Shown: piece after piece, positions 39,674 to 48,608 of the stretch
Position numbering within the stretch: position 1 is the first letter of the stretch
Layout: each line of letters starts with the position of its first letter
Assembly: GCF_003343245.1 (NCBI RefSeq)
Contig: NZ_CP024901.1
Location: 4,154,001-4,218,000 of the forward strand
Direction: 5' to 3'
Source: Photorhabdus laumondii subsp. laumondii
GTDB lineage: Bacteria; Pseudomonadota; Gammaproteobacteria; Enterobacterales; Enterobacteriaceae
DNA length: 64,000 nt
Notes under the pieces: model-generated
Database searches by the model: none
What the model was told of the DNA's origin: nothing
Seen by the model: the letters and a program-made list of their open reading frames with translations, nothing else
Program-made: the position numbers and the translations under genes

Positions 39674-40969
39674 CTAGCGATTAAGTTTCCGATCAGATTC
39701 CCGTTCATGACCGTTGACATATATCTTGCCGGTGTTACCGTCATCTCCAAATTCTCCTTTAAGACCATCTTTACCATAGTCCCCCTGCAAACCATGTACA
39801 CCGAGTACTCTGGTACTATTTCCAGGTTCACCCCCTATTCCTCCCCAACCGGCCTTCCCACCTTCCCCACCAAGACCATTAATTGACACAACCTGAAGTA
39901 CTGGACTACCGTCAGAGTAATTAATATATATGTTACCACTGTCCCCACCTTTACCCCCCCTGCCTCCATTGCCTCCATTTCCTCCAGTGCCCCCATTCCC
40001 TGCCGCCCCAGCAGGACACCACTTGATTGTTCCATTGCCCCAATTACCCCCATTCCCCCCATTACCCCCACGCCCCCCAAGACCGCCTCTTCCACCGTTA
40101 CCACCGTTACCACCTATCGTTGCCGCATTTACTGTTCCAGTAAAAGATTGACTAGTAGTAACAGTCAGGTCATTCGCATTTCCAGCTGCTGCACCATCCC
40201 CCCCTAATCCTCCGACAGAACCGCTGGCTCCATCAGTACCTGATGTGGCGCTAATTAAGCAGCCATTTTTACTATCTTTACCATCTTTACCATCACTGCC
40301 ATTAGCCCCTTGATTTCCTGGCGCACCATCAAGACCATCGACGCCATTACTGCCTCTATTGACAACATTCTCCTTTCCAGTATTTTCATTCCCTACAATA
40401 GTGTTAGCTTCGATTCGACCATTAGTGCGGTAAATAATTTGACCTCCCGGTTCAATGATTATCTGCTCATACACCAAGACAACCGGTTCACCATAATCAT
40501 CTTTATCTTCAACAACCAATGGATTATCGGAGGAGATAGTCATTTTCTCGCCACTGTATAACGCAACCTTCATCGGGAAGCGCTTAGCATTAAGTATTTC
40601 TTCATAATCTTTGACTAAAGCAGAATCACTATAGATATAGGCCCTAAAAGCTTTGCACAGATCAATATGATTACCAGTGACATTTGCCAGTCGTTCAGCA
40701 GAAAACGGCTCCGGTAACGGATGATGGGGTTCCATTTTTCCAGGGCCATACTCACTGTCAGGTACACCGCCAAGCGCTTTCAACTCTTGTATGGTTTGTA
40801 CCGTAAAAAATGCCGGTGGCACAGTCGCTGTTTCTGGATCGTTGGAGAATATTACCTTACCGTCAAAATCCGAGGTCTTTAGTTGCTTCGGCTGTCGTTC
40901 CAGACCAAACGGATAATGATACTGATATAATATTGCCAAAGTCTCAGCAACCGTTCTTATTTTATCCAT
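39674..40969 (-). CDS. Glycine-rich collagen-like protein, copy 2
   Basis: 431 residues from MDKIRTVAETLAIL with CAGGAGAA upstream. Same plan as copy 1: conserved N-terminal domain ending IEANTIVGNENTG, then glycine-rich blocks. The repeat part is more collagen-like in places (GSDGKDGKDSKNG) and differs in order and length from copy 1. This shows the repeats evolve faster than the N-terminal domain. No export signal is visible. Function unknown. Confidence 0.85.
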   Translation of the reverse strand: MDKIRTVAETLAILYQYHYPFGLERQPKQLKTSDFDGKVIFSNDPETATVPPAFFTVQTIQELKALGGVPDSEYGPGKMEPHHPLPEPFSAERLANVTGNHIDLCKAFRAYIYSDSALVKDYEEILNAKRFPMKVALYSGEKMTISSDNPLVVEDKDDYGEPVVLVYEQIIIEPGGQIIYRTNGRIEANTIVGNENTGKENVVNRGSNGVDGLDGAPGNQGANGSDGKDGKDSKNGCLISATSGTDGASGSVGGLGGDGAAAGNANDLTVTTSQSFTGTVNAATIGGNGGNGGRGGLGGRGGNGGNGGNWGNGTIKWCPAGAAGNGGTGGNGGNGGRGGKGGDSGNIYINYSDGSPVLQVVSINGLGGEGGKAGWGGIGGEPGNSTRVLGVHGLQGDYGKDGLKGEFGDDGNTGKIYVNGHERESDRKLNR

Positions 40970-41377
40970 GTGAATTCTCCTGAGTTTAAATTTATACATT
41001 TAGAATAACTTCATATATTAATTATCTATCTAACCAAGTTCCAAAGTTTCTACTATTATCACTACCGGTTATGTCACTAACTTGCTGATAGTCAAAGTTT
41101 TGCCTCTGGCTAATCACCAAATTAGCCATAACGAAAGCACCGATTTTTCTAGCAAAATATACAGCCACTTCAACAACAGGTAGGCCAGAAAAATAATTAC
41201 GATGAGAGTTAATTAGGTAAGTATTTATTCACTTTACAGAGAGCAATTAGACGCAATATTGAAATTACACAATTTAAAATATTAATATAAATTCCCATTT
41301 TTTCCATTAATTATGGGGAATATTTCTGTGATACATCACTATCTTTCAATAGTAGCCAATTAAAAATTTCAATTCTA

Positions 41378-41500
41378 TACCCGTCATCTTTCAAGTTGCC
41401 TCTTTGTTGGCTGCACTCACTCACCCCGGTCACATAGTTCTCTATGCTCCCGGGGATTCGCTCCCTTGCCGTCGCGATCCATCTTGAAATCCATAAGGTA
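41378..41500 (+). mobile_element. 123-bp MITE, copy 6 (IS630-related)
   Basis: Full length with TA on both sides. Placed between the second collagen-like gene and the end of the PapABC operon. Minor drift in the right end (ATAAGGTA). Confidence 0.86.
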
Positions 41501-41530
41501 TAGAACAAAATCAATAATTATCATAATGCA

Positions 41531-41555
41531 GTGCAGCCATTTACAATGGCTGCAC
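41531..41555 (-). terminator. Hairpin ending the PapABC operon
   Basis: GTGCAGCCATT, loop TAC, AATGGCTGCAC: an 11-bp perfect stem just downstream of the transporter stop at 41565. The T-tract on the minus strand is poor (TGCATTATGATAATTATT), so it may end transcription or protect the 3' end. Confidence 0.6.
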
Positions 41556-41564
41556 GTCAAACTA

Positions 41565-43097
41565 TCAATACTCAAGCACTTGTTCTTTCTGCGGAGCTTT
41601 CAGCAAACGCCAAGCGAGCAATACCACTCCTGCGGTCAATACCACTGTCATCCAGCTCATCATATGAATAGCGCTGGTGAATGATTCCGCCGCTGCTGTC
41701 ATCAGCTTCTGCCCCTCTGATTCAGCTAATGAATTCGCGACAACGTAAGCCCCCGCTAAAGTCTCTAAAGCTAATCCCGTCTGTTCCTGAGAGATCTCAT
41801 TTGGTAATTGCAATGTCATACGATAGAAAGCAGTAACCAATCCCCCCAGAATAGTCGTACCAAGTACAACACCCACTTCATAAGCAGTTTCGCTTATTGA
41901 TGATGCCGCCCCTGCTTTAGAGGAGGGTACTGACGAAAGCACCAAATCGTTAGACACCGAAGCAATTGCCCCCACACTAATATCTAATAATGCGAAAGCA
42001 ACAATCAGAGTGACTAAATCACTGCCGATACTCGCGACCAGAAGAAATGCAATACCTGCAATACTCAGCAAAATTGGCACCAGATAATGAGCCGGAACCC
42101 GTTGAGCAATAGGCACTATCGCCATACCCATAACAATTGCCATTATTTGTCCAGGAACCAATGCCAGGCTAGCCAAAATCGGCTTCATACCGAGCACAAT
42201 TTGCAAGACCTGTGTGGCAAAAAAGACAAAACCAACCAGCAATGCCAAACTCAGTAAGTTAACAATAATCGAACCCGTGAACATACCATTGCGGAACAGA
42301 GAAAGATCCATCAACGGCACAGGCAGACGCTGTTGTCGGCGAACAAATAGCACACCAGCAATAAGACCAACCGACAGTTCGAGTATTACACTTATTTCAA
42401 ACCCATCACTAGCAAGGTGTTTAATCGCGTAAACAATACCAACCATAGCAACGATCGATAACAGAACACTATACACATCGATAATGCCCGTCTGTTTTTT
42501 ATCGGACTCTGGCAATAACATCGGTCCGAAGATCAACAATGGCACTAATACCGGTACTGCCAATAGAAAAATTGAACTCCAATCGAAGAATTGTAATAGA
42601 ACACCACCCACTACAGGACCTACGGCCGAACCGATAGTTAATGTTGTCGCCCAGATAGCAACAGCCAATCGACGCTGTTCACGATCCTCAAAAAGAACGC
42701 TGATCAAAGCCAAAGTTGAAGGCATCAGCATCGCACCAAAAAATCCAAGTACGGCTCGCCCTAAAATCAATTGTTCAGGTGAAGTTGACAGTGCTGTGAA
42801 CACCGAAATAACCGTGAACCCCAAAGATCCAAATAACAGTAATGAACGATGACCCACACGATCGCCAATACTTCCCATTGATACCAGCAAACCAGCCAAT
42901 GCCAATGAATAAGCATCAATTATCCATAATTGCTGGCTTGCACTGGGTCCCAGAGCTTCAGCTATTTTTGGTAAAGCAAAACTTAAGATCGTATTGTCCA
43001 CAGTCACTAGCAATACTGGTAACATCAATATCAGTAATCCTAGCCAATTTCTGAGTCCTGCCCGCCCGTTAGCCTCAGCAACTCTATTTAACGACAT
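41565..43097 (-). CDS. DHA2-family MFS drug/proton antiporter (SmvA/QacA-like)
   Basis: 510 residues, 14 predicted hydrophobic segments. Motif A-like GSIGDRVGHRSLL follows the second helix. TVDNTILSFALPKIAEAL in helix 1 and LWIIDAYSLALAGLL are DHA2 hallmarks, and SAVGPVVGGVLL is motif C. Starts 21 bp after the prephenate-dehydrogenase-like gene as the last gene of a seven-gene operon. Likely exports the operon's product or gives self-protection; the substrate is inferred only from position. Confidence 0.92.
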   Translation of the reverse strand: MSLNRVAEANGRAGLRNWLGLLILMLPVLLVTVDNTILSFALPKIAEALGPSASQQLWIIDAYSLALAGLLVSMGSIGDRVGHRSLLLFGSLGFTVISVFTALSTSPEQLILGRAVLGFFGAMLMPSTLALISVLFEDREQRRLAVAIWATTLTIGSAVGPVVGGVLLQFFDWSSIFLLAVPVLVPLLIFGPMLLPESDKKQTGIIDVYSVLLSIVAMVGIVYAIKHLASDGFEISVILELSVGLIAGVLFVRRQQRLPVPLMDLSLFRNGMFTGSIIVNLLSLALLVGFVFFATQVLQIVLGMKPILASLALVPGQIMAIVMGMAIVPIAQRVPAHYLVPILLSIAGIAFLLVASIGSDLVTLIVAFALLDISVGAIASVSNDLVLSSVPSSKAGAASSISETAYEVGVVLGTTILGGLVTAFYRMTLQLPNEISQEQTGLALETLAGAYVVANSLAESEGQKLMTAAAESFTSAIHMMSWMTVVLTAGVVLLAWRLLKAPQKEQVLEY

Positions 43098-43118
43098 CCC
43101 CTCAACTCCTATCCTATC

Positions 43119-44006
43119 TCATTCAAGCGTTGAAAAAATATGCTGGCAATCAGCAGCACTGATATCAAGCTGTTCCCCCAGTTGTTGCGCAATATCTCTG
43201 AGGTTATTGCCAAATTCAGTTTGATCGCCAGCCTGTACTATCGAATCTAACTGTTGTATGGCATGCAGCAACTCCTGACGCGGTTCGGCAGCCATCGGAT
43301 TTTCATATTGAACGTCCCAGTACACTTCTATTGGATTGCGTAAGATCCTTGATAATAACGCCAGCATGGTACGCATGGGCGGTGGCGCAATAGCTGCCAA
43401 GGTACGAATATCTAACGGACTTTTCGCCAACACCAAGCCAAAAATCAGTATCGCGGCATGGGGCAAAGCCTGACAAAGCGCCATAACCTGATCGTGTTCC
43501 TCCGGCGTCATCCTACTGATACGCATATCAGCCTGCATCAATACCCGCTCAATCCAATGTTCACTAACATGACAGTTATCGAGAATGACTGCAACTGGCC
43601 TTTTTTGCTCCGGCAAAGATGGCGAGAACATCGGGTTAACACCAATGAAAGGCTGCCCGGGGGCGGCAGCTCTTAATGCAGAATAAAAAGGGGCCTGAAC
43701 TGAACAGGTTGACACGATCTGTACATCATCACCAATAGCAGATAACACCCAAGGCAACGCTTGTATGGCGACGGCTTCCGGTAAGGCAAAGACGACCGCC
43801 TTTGCCCCACTCAAAACCGCTCCAACATCAGCAGCCGGGTTTAAGATATCAATCTGACAGTAATGAGAATGATAGTAATGAGAACGCACTCCCTGCGTTC
43901 GTTTGTCAACACTGTATACAATATGACCATATTGAGTAAAAAGGCGCTCTAATAAAGAACCAATAGCGCCTTGCCCACCAAGGATGACCACTTTATGGTT
44001 ACTCAC
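43119..44006 (-). CDS. papC: 4-Amino-4-deoxyprephenate dehydrogenase-like protein (PapC/TyrA family)
   Basis: 295 residues from GTG 44006 (VSNHKVVILGGQGAIG), with GGAGGAA directly upstream and an 8-bp overlap with the papA end. A Rossmann nucleotide-binding loop GGQGAIG is followed by the TyrA-type GVNPMFSPS block, where ordinary TyrA proteins have HPMFGP. The His-to-Asn change fits an enzyme acting on the 4-amino analogue. Next to PapA and PapB homologues this most likely makes 4-aminophenylpyruvate. The assignment rests mainly on context. Confidence 0.8.
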   Translation of the reverse strand: MSNHKVVILGGQGAIGSLLERLFTQYGHIVYSVDKRTQGVRSHYYHSHYCQIDILNPAADVGAVLSGAKAVVFALPEAVAIQALPWVLSAIGDDVQIVSTCSVQAPFYSALRAAAPGQPFIGVNPMFSPSLPEQKRPVAVILDNCHVSEHWIERVLMQADMRISRMTPEEHDQVMALCQALPHAAILIFGLVLAKSPLDIRTLAAIAPPPMRTMLALLSRILRNPIEVYWDVQYENPMAAEPRQELLHAIQQLDSIVQAGDQTEFGNNLRDIAQQLGEQLDISAADCQHIFSTLE

Positions 44007-46074
44007 ACACTTCCTCCGCCATATGACTAAAACTGAAATATGGCACACTCGCTTTGACCAATGTCTCTTCAAATTCGCCATAAGGATCAGAATGAGCAAC
44101 AATTGCCCCCCCAATGCCGAATTCAGCACACTCTTGATGTAATACCGCGGTGCGTATCACAATGCTCAATTCCACTTCACCACTGAAAGATAACCATCCA
44201 AGCGCACCGGAGTAAACACCACGAGCCGATGACTCTAAAGCATCAATAATCTCCATCGTGCGCTTCTTCGGTGCGCCGGTCATTGATCCTCCTGGAAAAC
44301 ATGCCCGGATAGCCTCTATGGATGACGTTTCTTCACATAATTGACCGCGTATGGTCGAAACCAATTGATGTACAGAAGAGAAGCTCTCAACTTTAAATAA
44401 TTCAGGTACATGCACACTACCTGGACGACATACCTGATTAAGATCATGGCGCACTAAGTCCACTATCATCAGATTTTCTGCCCTATCCTTAGTAGACTGA
44501 CTCAATTCCATCTGCAAATGCTGATCATCGGCTGCCGTTTTTCCGCGTGGCCGGGTCCCCTTAATCGGTCTGGACTCAATATTTCTGGCGTCATCAATAC
44601 GTAAAAACGTTTCTGGTGATGCACTGAGTACAGAAAAATCCCCACAGGCCAGATAAGCGCCATAAGGTACAGGACTGGCATGACGCATACGCCGATAAGC
44701 GTCCAATGGATGTCCTGAATAAGTCATCTTGGCCCTATTCGTCAGACAGATTTCATAGGACTCACCATCTGTGATGTATTGGAGTGATTTATGGATTCCA
44801 TCCATATATTTCTCAGCGCCATATTCCAGACAAATCTTATTTTGATCAACAGCGCCAGGAATAAAGTCAGGTATCACTTCACCGGTATTTTTTGTATTGG
44901 TAACGAAAAGTTCCGGTGACCAATGATGTGGCTGCCCTATTGGTGTGATAAAACATTCATAAAGTTTACTCTGCTGATGATCGAAGACAAAAAAATGCGG
45001 AGTAAATATTAAGCTGGCATCAGGATGTTCTGAACGATATTTGTTGCTGCCAATTGTCAGCGCCTTTAATTCATATCCTAAATAACCAACAAACCCGCCT
45101 TTAAATACCAATGGCATCGATTTTGGTGTCGAAATTGCCACCACATCAAGCAACTGAGACATCAGCGAGAAAAAATCTCCCTGAACAATCCTCTCGCCAT
45201 CAGGACCGATCAAACGCAAATTCTCAGTCTGTACACTGTATTCAAGTCTGACAGCACCTTGTTCATTACCGCTGCCCATCATTGAGAAGCGGGCATTGGG
45301 TCTATCAGAATTTTCACTATCAAGCCAGAAAGCATGCGTATCATTGCCATAACGTTGAATAAACAAGGATTCAGGATCGACTATCTCCTTACATTCACGA
45401 TAATTCAGGTTGAGATCTTGTCTTCCACCTACTGCAAGATAAGCCTCATTGATATCAGTACATATATTCTGAGCGGTAACTTCCTGTTCATTATTCTCTT
45501 TATACGTCTCCGCTATCCGCACGAAATTACTGAGTAGCTCACGCCCATATTCAGAATCAATCGATTCAGGATGAAATTGAACCCCCCAGATCGGCCTTTC
45601 GGTGTGCTCAATTGCCATGATTAAGCCATCATCAGTCCAGGCAGTACATTTCAGATTGTCGGGCAACCGGGTACATACCAACGAGTGATATCTGACCACT
45701 TCAAACTGTTCAGGCAAACCGAGGAACAATCCTTCTCCAGTGTTCCTGATGCGACTGCGATAGCCATGTACCGGATTGGGGGCATGTTCTACAACGCCGC
45801 CAAATGCCAGGTTAATCCCCTGATGACCGAGACAAATACCCAACAGTGGCACTTTGGCATGTGCAATAACTTCAGCACAGACCCCAAAATCACTGCTTTC
45901 AGCCGGATGTCCTGGCCCCGGAGAAAGGACTACCGCATCATATTCGTCTATCGTTAACTCTTCATAAGTCAAAGAATTGGTGACTACGGACGGCACACTG
46001 CCCGTCACTTCATACAGATATTGAGCAATGTTTTGCGTAAAGGAATCATAATTATCAATGAGCAGTATTTTCAT
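43999..46074 (-). CDS. papA: 4-Amino-4-deoxychorismate synthase, fused amidotransferase + synthase
   Basis: 691 residues. The N-terminal ~190 are a glutamine amidotransferase (NYDSFTQNIAQYL, nucleophile in GICLGHQGIN, VQFHPESI). The rest is a chorismate-using synthase with SRPIKGTRPRG. That PIKGT lysine marks aminodeoxychorismate synthases, whereas anthranilate synthases have PIAGT; VDLVRHDLNQ and FPGGSMTGAPKKRTMEI are also present. The fusion matches PapA/CmlB-type enzymes of chloramphenicol and pristinamycin pathways. No pabC-like lyase is nearby and papB/papC homologues flank it, so folate synthesis is unlikely to be its job. Overlaps papB by 20 bp and papC by 8 bp. Confidence 0.92.
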   Translation of the reverse strand: MKILLIDNYDSFTQNIAQYLYEVTGSVPSVVTNSLTYEELTIDEYDAVVLSPGPGHPAESSDFGVCAEVIAHAKVPLLGICLGHQGINLAFGGVVEHAPNPVHGYRSRIRNTGEGLFLGLPEQFEVVRYHSLVCTRLPDNLKCTAWTDDGLIMAIEHTERPIWGVQFHPESIDSEYGRELLSNFVRIAETYKENNEQEVTAQNICTDINEAYLAVGGRQDLNLNYRECKEIVDPESLFIQRYGNDTHAFWLDSENSDRPNARFSMMGSGNEQGAVRLEYSVQTENLRLIGPDGERIVQGDFFSLMSQLLDVVAISTPKSMPLVFKGGFVGYLGYELKALTIGSNKYRSEHPDASLIFTPHFFVFDHQQSKLYECFITPIGQPHHWSPELFVTNTKNTGEVIPDFIPGAVDQNKICLEYGAEKYMDGIHKSLQYITDGESYEICLTNRAKMTYSGHPLDAYRRMRHASPVPYGAYLACGDFSVLSASPETFLRIDDARNIESRPIKGTRPRGKTAADDQHLQMELSQSTKDRAENLMIVDLVRHDLNQVCRPGSVHVPELFKVESFSSVHQLVSTIRGQLCEETSSIEAIRACFPGGSMTGAPKKRTMEIIDALESSARGVYSGALGWLSFSGEVELSIVIRTAVLHQECAEFGIGGAIVAHSDPYGEFEETLVKASVPYFSFSHMAEEVCE

Positions 46075-46396
46075 TATTCTTTACTTTCTCGTGTAACAAC
46101 TGGTCAATCAGCTCTTCTTCTCGACGGCAAGTCTCTTCAATAACCAGTTGAAATATTGATTCAGTATATTCAGGCCGTAACCCAAAATCGGTTGATTTAT
46201 CCCGCAACATATTCAATAACGAGGTAATACGTTGTGGCTGCATCATCGGAATATCCTGCCCCGCTTTTACCTCAGCGATTTTCATACAAACTTTCATACG
46301 TTCAGAAAGCAGTGCCAAAATCTGCATATTAATAACATCCAAAGATTCCCTGTAAGGTTGTAATATTTCCTGTTTATTTATTATTGCTTGAGTCAT
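46055..46396 (-). CDS. papB: 4-Amino-4-deoxychorismate mutase-like protein (PapB, AroQ fold)
   Basis: 113 residues from ATG 46396; an in-frame GTG six codons upstream is an alternative. All-helical AroQ chorismate mutase: LDVINMQILALLSERMKVCM with active-site Arg/Lys positions, KAGQDIPMMQPQR, then a C-terminal helix FQLVIEETCRREEEL. Lies between the oxoamine synthase (~60 bp gap) and papA (20-bp overlap). A stand-alone small mutase between papA-like and papC-like genes is expected to act on aminodeoxychorismate. Confidence 0.84.
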   Translation of the reverse strand: MTQAIINKQEILQPYRESLDVINMQILALLSERMKVCMKIAEVKAGQDIPMMQPQRITSLLNMLRDKSTDFGLRPEYTESIFQLVIEETCRREEELIDQLLHEKVKNNENTAH

Positions 46397-46457
46397 ATGT
46401 TTGATCTTCGTCACTGATTCATTTCAATTATCTTCTTTATTGGTAAGCGGGTGTCAT

Positions 46458-47732
46458 TTACACCTGTGGAACCACAGCCTGTGGCTCAACCCAATTCAGC
46501 CCTTTTTCCCTTATTTCAAATAAGGTATTTGCTAGCTGCTTGATTTCACCTGCCTGATGCTCACTAGAGAAAGCAAAGCGTAACATTGCATTGCCATCCG
46601 GGACCAGTGGATAAAATACCGGGAATAATAAGATGCCGTTATCACGCAGCAAACGAGCAGCTTCAAGCCCTTCCGCTTCATTTTCGAATAAAGCGCCGCG
46701 AACGGGAGATTGCACACCCGCATTCATCAAACTGTTCTCCATCAGAGAATCAAACAGATTGATGTTGTTCCATAACTGCTCTTGCCGGATGTCTATCTCA
46801 AGGCTGAGATGAAGTCTTGCTGAGGCAACGTTAGCGGCCAACATCGGCACCATGATCGAATGACCAAAAACCAGAGGATTCGCTAAGGTACTGATCACTT
46901 CGACATCATCGGCACCTGCAACCACCACAAAACCCCCGGCACCACCAAATGCTTTGGATAATGAACCTGCAAGTATGAGGTTGGATGGCAAAATATGGTC
47001 AAGTGCAGCAAAAGCATAACCCGCACCATGACGCCCCATAATGGAAATACCATGAGCATCATCTACATAGACATAGCCTCCAGCAGCAGCCAACTGTCGC
47101 GTTAATTCTGCAACCGGAATTAAACCATTCATTGAACCAATACCATCAATCAGCAGGATAGGTGTCCGCTGATTCTCCTTACAGTTCTGCAAAGCTTGCT
47201 GTACTGACTGCGCATCAGCACTATCAACCCGTGATACCGGTCCGAACTGCTCCAGAATACCGCGTAAAACCTGCATAGAGGCATGAGCAGTTTTATCCAT
47301 CAACCAATGTACAGGCCGAGAAAGAGGATAGTTAGGTAGAGAGCCACTCCCCAATAACGGCAATACACCAAGATGAACATTACTGGTGGAAGTAAACACC
47401 GCAACGGCACCACCTTGATAAATCTCTTCCAGCAGTTTCTCCAATTGCCCCAAATATTGCGGGCGCATCGCTCCACGGGATGATGACAAATGTATCCCTG
47501 TTTTAGCCATTGCCTGATTTGCCGCTTCAATTAACGCAGGATGATGTTCTAATCCCAAATAAGAGCAGGAAACAAATTCAGTAAAGACTTTGCCTTCCTC
47601 CGTAGTAATTTGCTTACCTTGACGTTCAACCACAGTGAAACTGGTCAAACCTTCGTCGATAGCTTGCGCTAAGGCACCGGTTGTCCGTGACCGACGAATT
47701 GTCATCCAGTCCTGCTTATGTTTTACATCCAT
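46458..47732 (-). CDS. Alpha-oxoamine synthase (AONS/KBL family, PLP)
   Basis: 424 residues, fold-type I PLP enzyme. FVSCSYLGLEHHPALIEAA and HLSSSRGAMRPQYLGQLEKL match the N-terminal part of the family; VDDAHGISIMGRHGAG and the PLP lysine in LAGSLSKAFGGAGG are diagnostic. Family members join an amino acid and an acyl-CoA with loss of CO2 (BioF, KBL, CqsA, serine palmitoyltransferase). It is not with other biotin genes and is embedded in the PapABC operon, so it may use 4-aminophenylalanine or a derived substrate, or simply act as the operon's PLP enzyme. The exact reaction is unknown. Confidence 0.87.
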   Translation of the reverse strand: MDVKHKQDWMTIRRSRTTGALAQAIDEGLTSFTVVERQGKQITTEEGKVFTEFVSCSYLGLEHHPALIEAANQAMAKTGIHLSSSRGAMRPQYLGQLEKLLEEIYQGGAVAVFTSTSNVHLGVLPLLGSGSLPNYPLSRPVHWLMDKTAHASMQVLRGILEQFGPVSRVDSADAQSVQQALQNCKENQRTPILLIDGIGSMNGLIPVAELTRQLAAAGGYVYVDDAHGISIMGRHGAGYAFAALDHILPSNLILAGSLSKAFGGAGGFVVVAGADDVEVISTLANPLVFGHSIMVPMLAANVASARLHLSLEIDIRQEQLWNNINLFDSLMENSLMNAGVQSPVRGALFENEAEGLEAARLLRDNGILLFPVFYPLVPDGNAMLRFAFSSEHQAGEIKQLANTLFEIREKGLNWVEPQAVVPQV

Positions 47733-47756
47733 TATCTAGACTCCAACTGTCTAAGT

Positions 47757-48608
47757 TCAAATGCGCTTACAACCAACAGTGATTACCGAACTGCCCGTTG
47801 TGTCAGAAATATCTTCATCGATAATAGTTCGTACCGAGGAGAAGCCAACATCTGAAAATAATGCTCTGACACTCTCTCCCTGACTTTCACCATGTTCAAT
47901 AACTAACCAACCTTCTGATTGCAGTAGCTGTTTAGCTTGTTTGATAATCAACCGTGCTAAGTCAAGCCCATCATCCCCCGAATACACCGATGCATAAGGA
48001 TGATGTTCCTCCCATTCCGGTAATATTTCCTGCTGTTCTGGCACATAAGGTGGATTAGCTACAATCAACGCTACCGATCCGTTAAATTGAGAAAATGCTT
48101 GCCAATCCCGTAAATCTGCTTTTAATGCATCGGCTTTAATCGCCCAATTCGCCAACCGATAGATATTGCGCGTCAGGTATTGAAAAGCCACATCATCATA
48201 TTCGACACAAGTGACCTTTAAATCTGGGCGACGTTTAGCAATAGCTAAACCGATGGCACCACTACCGGAGCATAAGTCCAGCACCACAGCCCCATGAGGC
48301 GCTTGATATTCATTCTCCAGCCATTTATGAATAACTTGACTATGAGGGCGCGGAATAAATACCCCGGTCCCCACCGTCAGAGGCAATCCATCAAAATCCA
48401 CAGTACCGACAATATGCCCAAGTGGTATTCGGTTACAGCGTTCATGAACCGCAAGCATAAATTCATCACGGGCGCGGTCCTTACAACGTCTTTCCAGATA
48501 ACGGTCAATCAGGCACGTGAGATCAGTTTCCACATCCCAAACGTCGGCCTCTGACAGTAATTTCCTGGCGTTATCAATGACAACTTGATCTTTCAGCGAA
48601 AAACTCAT
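47757..48608 (-). CDS. PrmC/HemK-like methyltransferase in biosynthetic operon
   Basis: 283 residues from ATG 48608, overlapping the oxidoreductase stop (ATGA). N-terminal helical domain, then the SAM-binding VLDLCSGSGAIGLAIAKRRP, VTCVEYDD and the NPPY active-site motif in VALIVANPPYVPEQQ. The whole protein has the layout of glutamine N5-methyltransferases of release factors, including GDDGLDLARLII and LVIEHGESQGESV. The real prmC normally sits by prfA and hemA; here it is translationally coupled to a flavoenzyme in a pathway operon. This argues for a recruited paralogue with a small-molecule or peptide amide substrate. Confidence 0.87.
   Translation of the reverse strand: MSFSLKDQVVIDNARKLLSEADVWDVETDLTCLIDRYLERRCKDRARDEFMLAVHERCNRIPLGHIVGTVDFDGLPLTVGTGVFIPRPHSQVIHKWLENEYQAPHGAVVLDLCSGSGAIGLAIAKRRPDLKVTCVEYDDVAFQYLTRNIYRLANWAIKADALKADLRDWQAFSQFNGSVALIVANPPYVPEQQEILPEWEEHHPYASVYSGDDGLDLARLIIKQAKQLLQSEGWLVIEHGESQGESVRALFSDVGFSSVRTIIDEDISDTTGSSVITVGCKRI

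Noticed and set aside
39930..40151. Proline-rich plus-strand frame opposite collagen copy 2
   Set aside because: Same complement effect of glycine-rich coding DNA.
43999..46074. Anthranilate synthase or folate PabAB
   Set aside because: PIKGT rules against anthranilate synthase; papB- and papC-like neighbours and the absence of pabC argue against a folate role.
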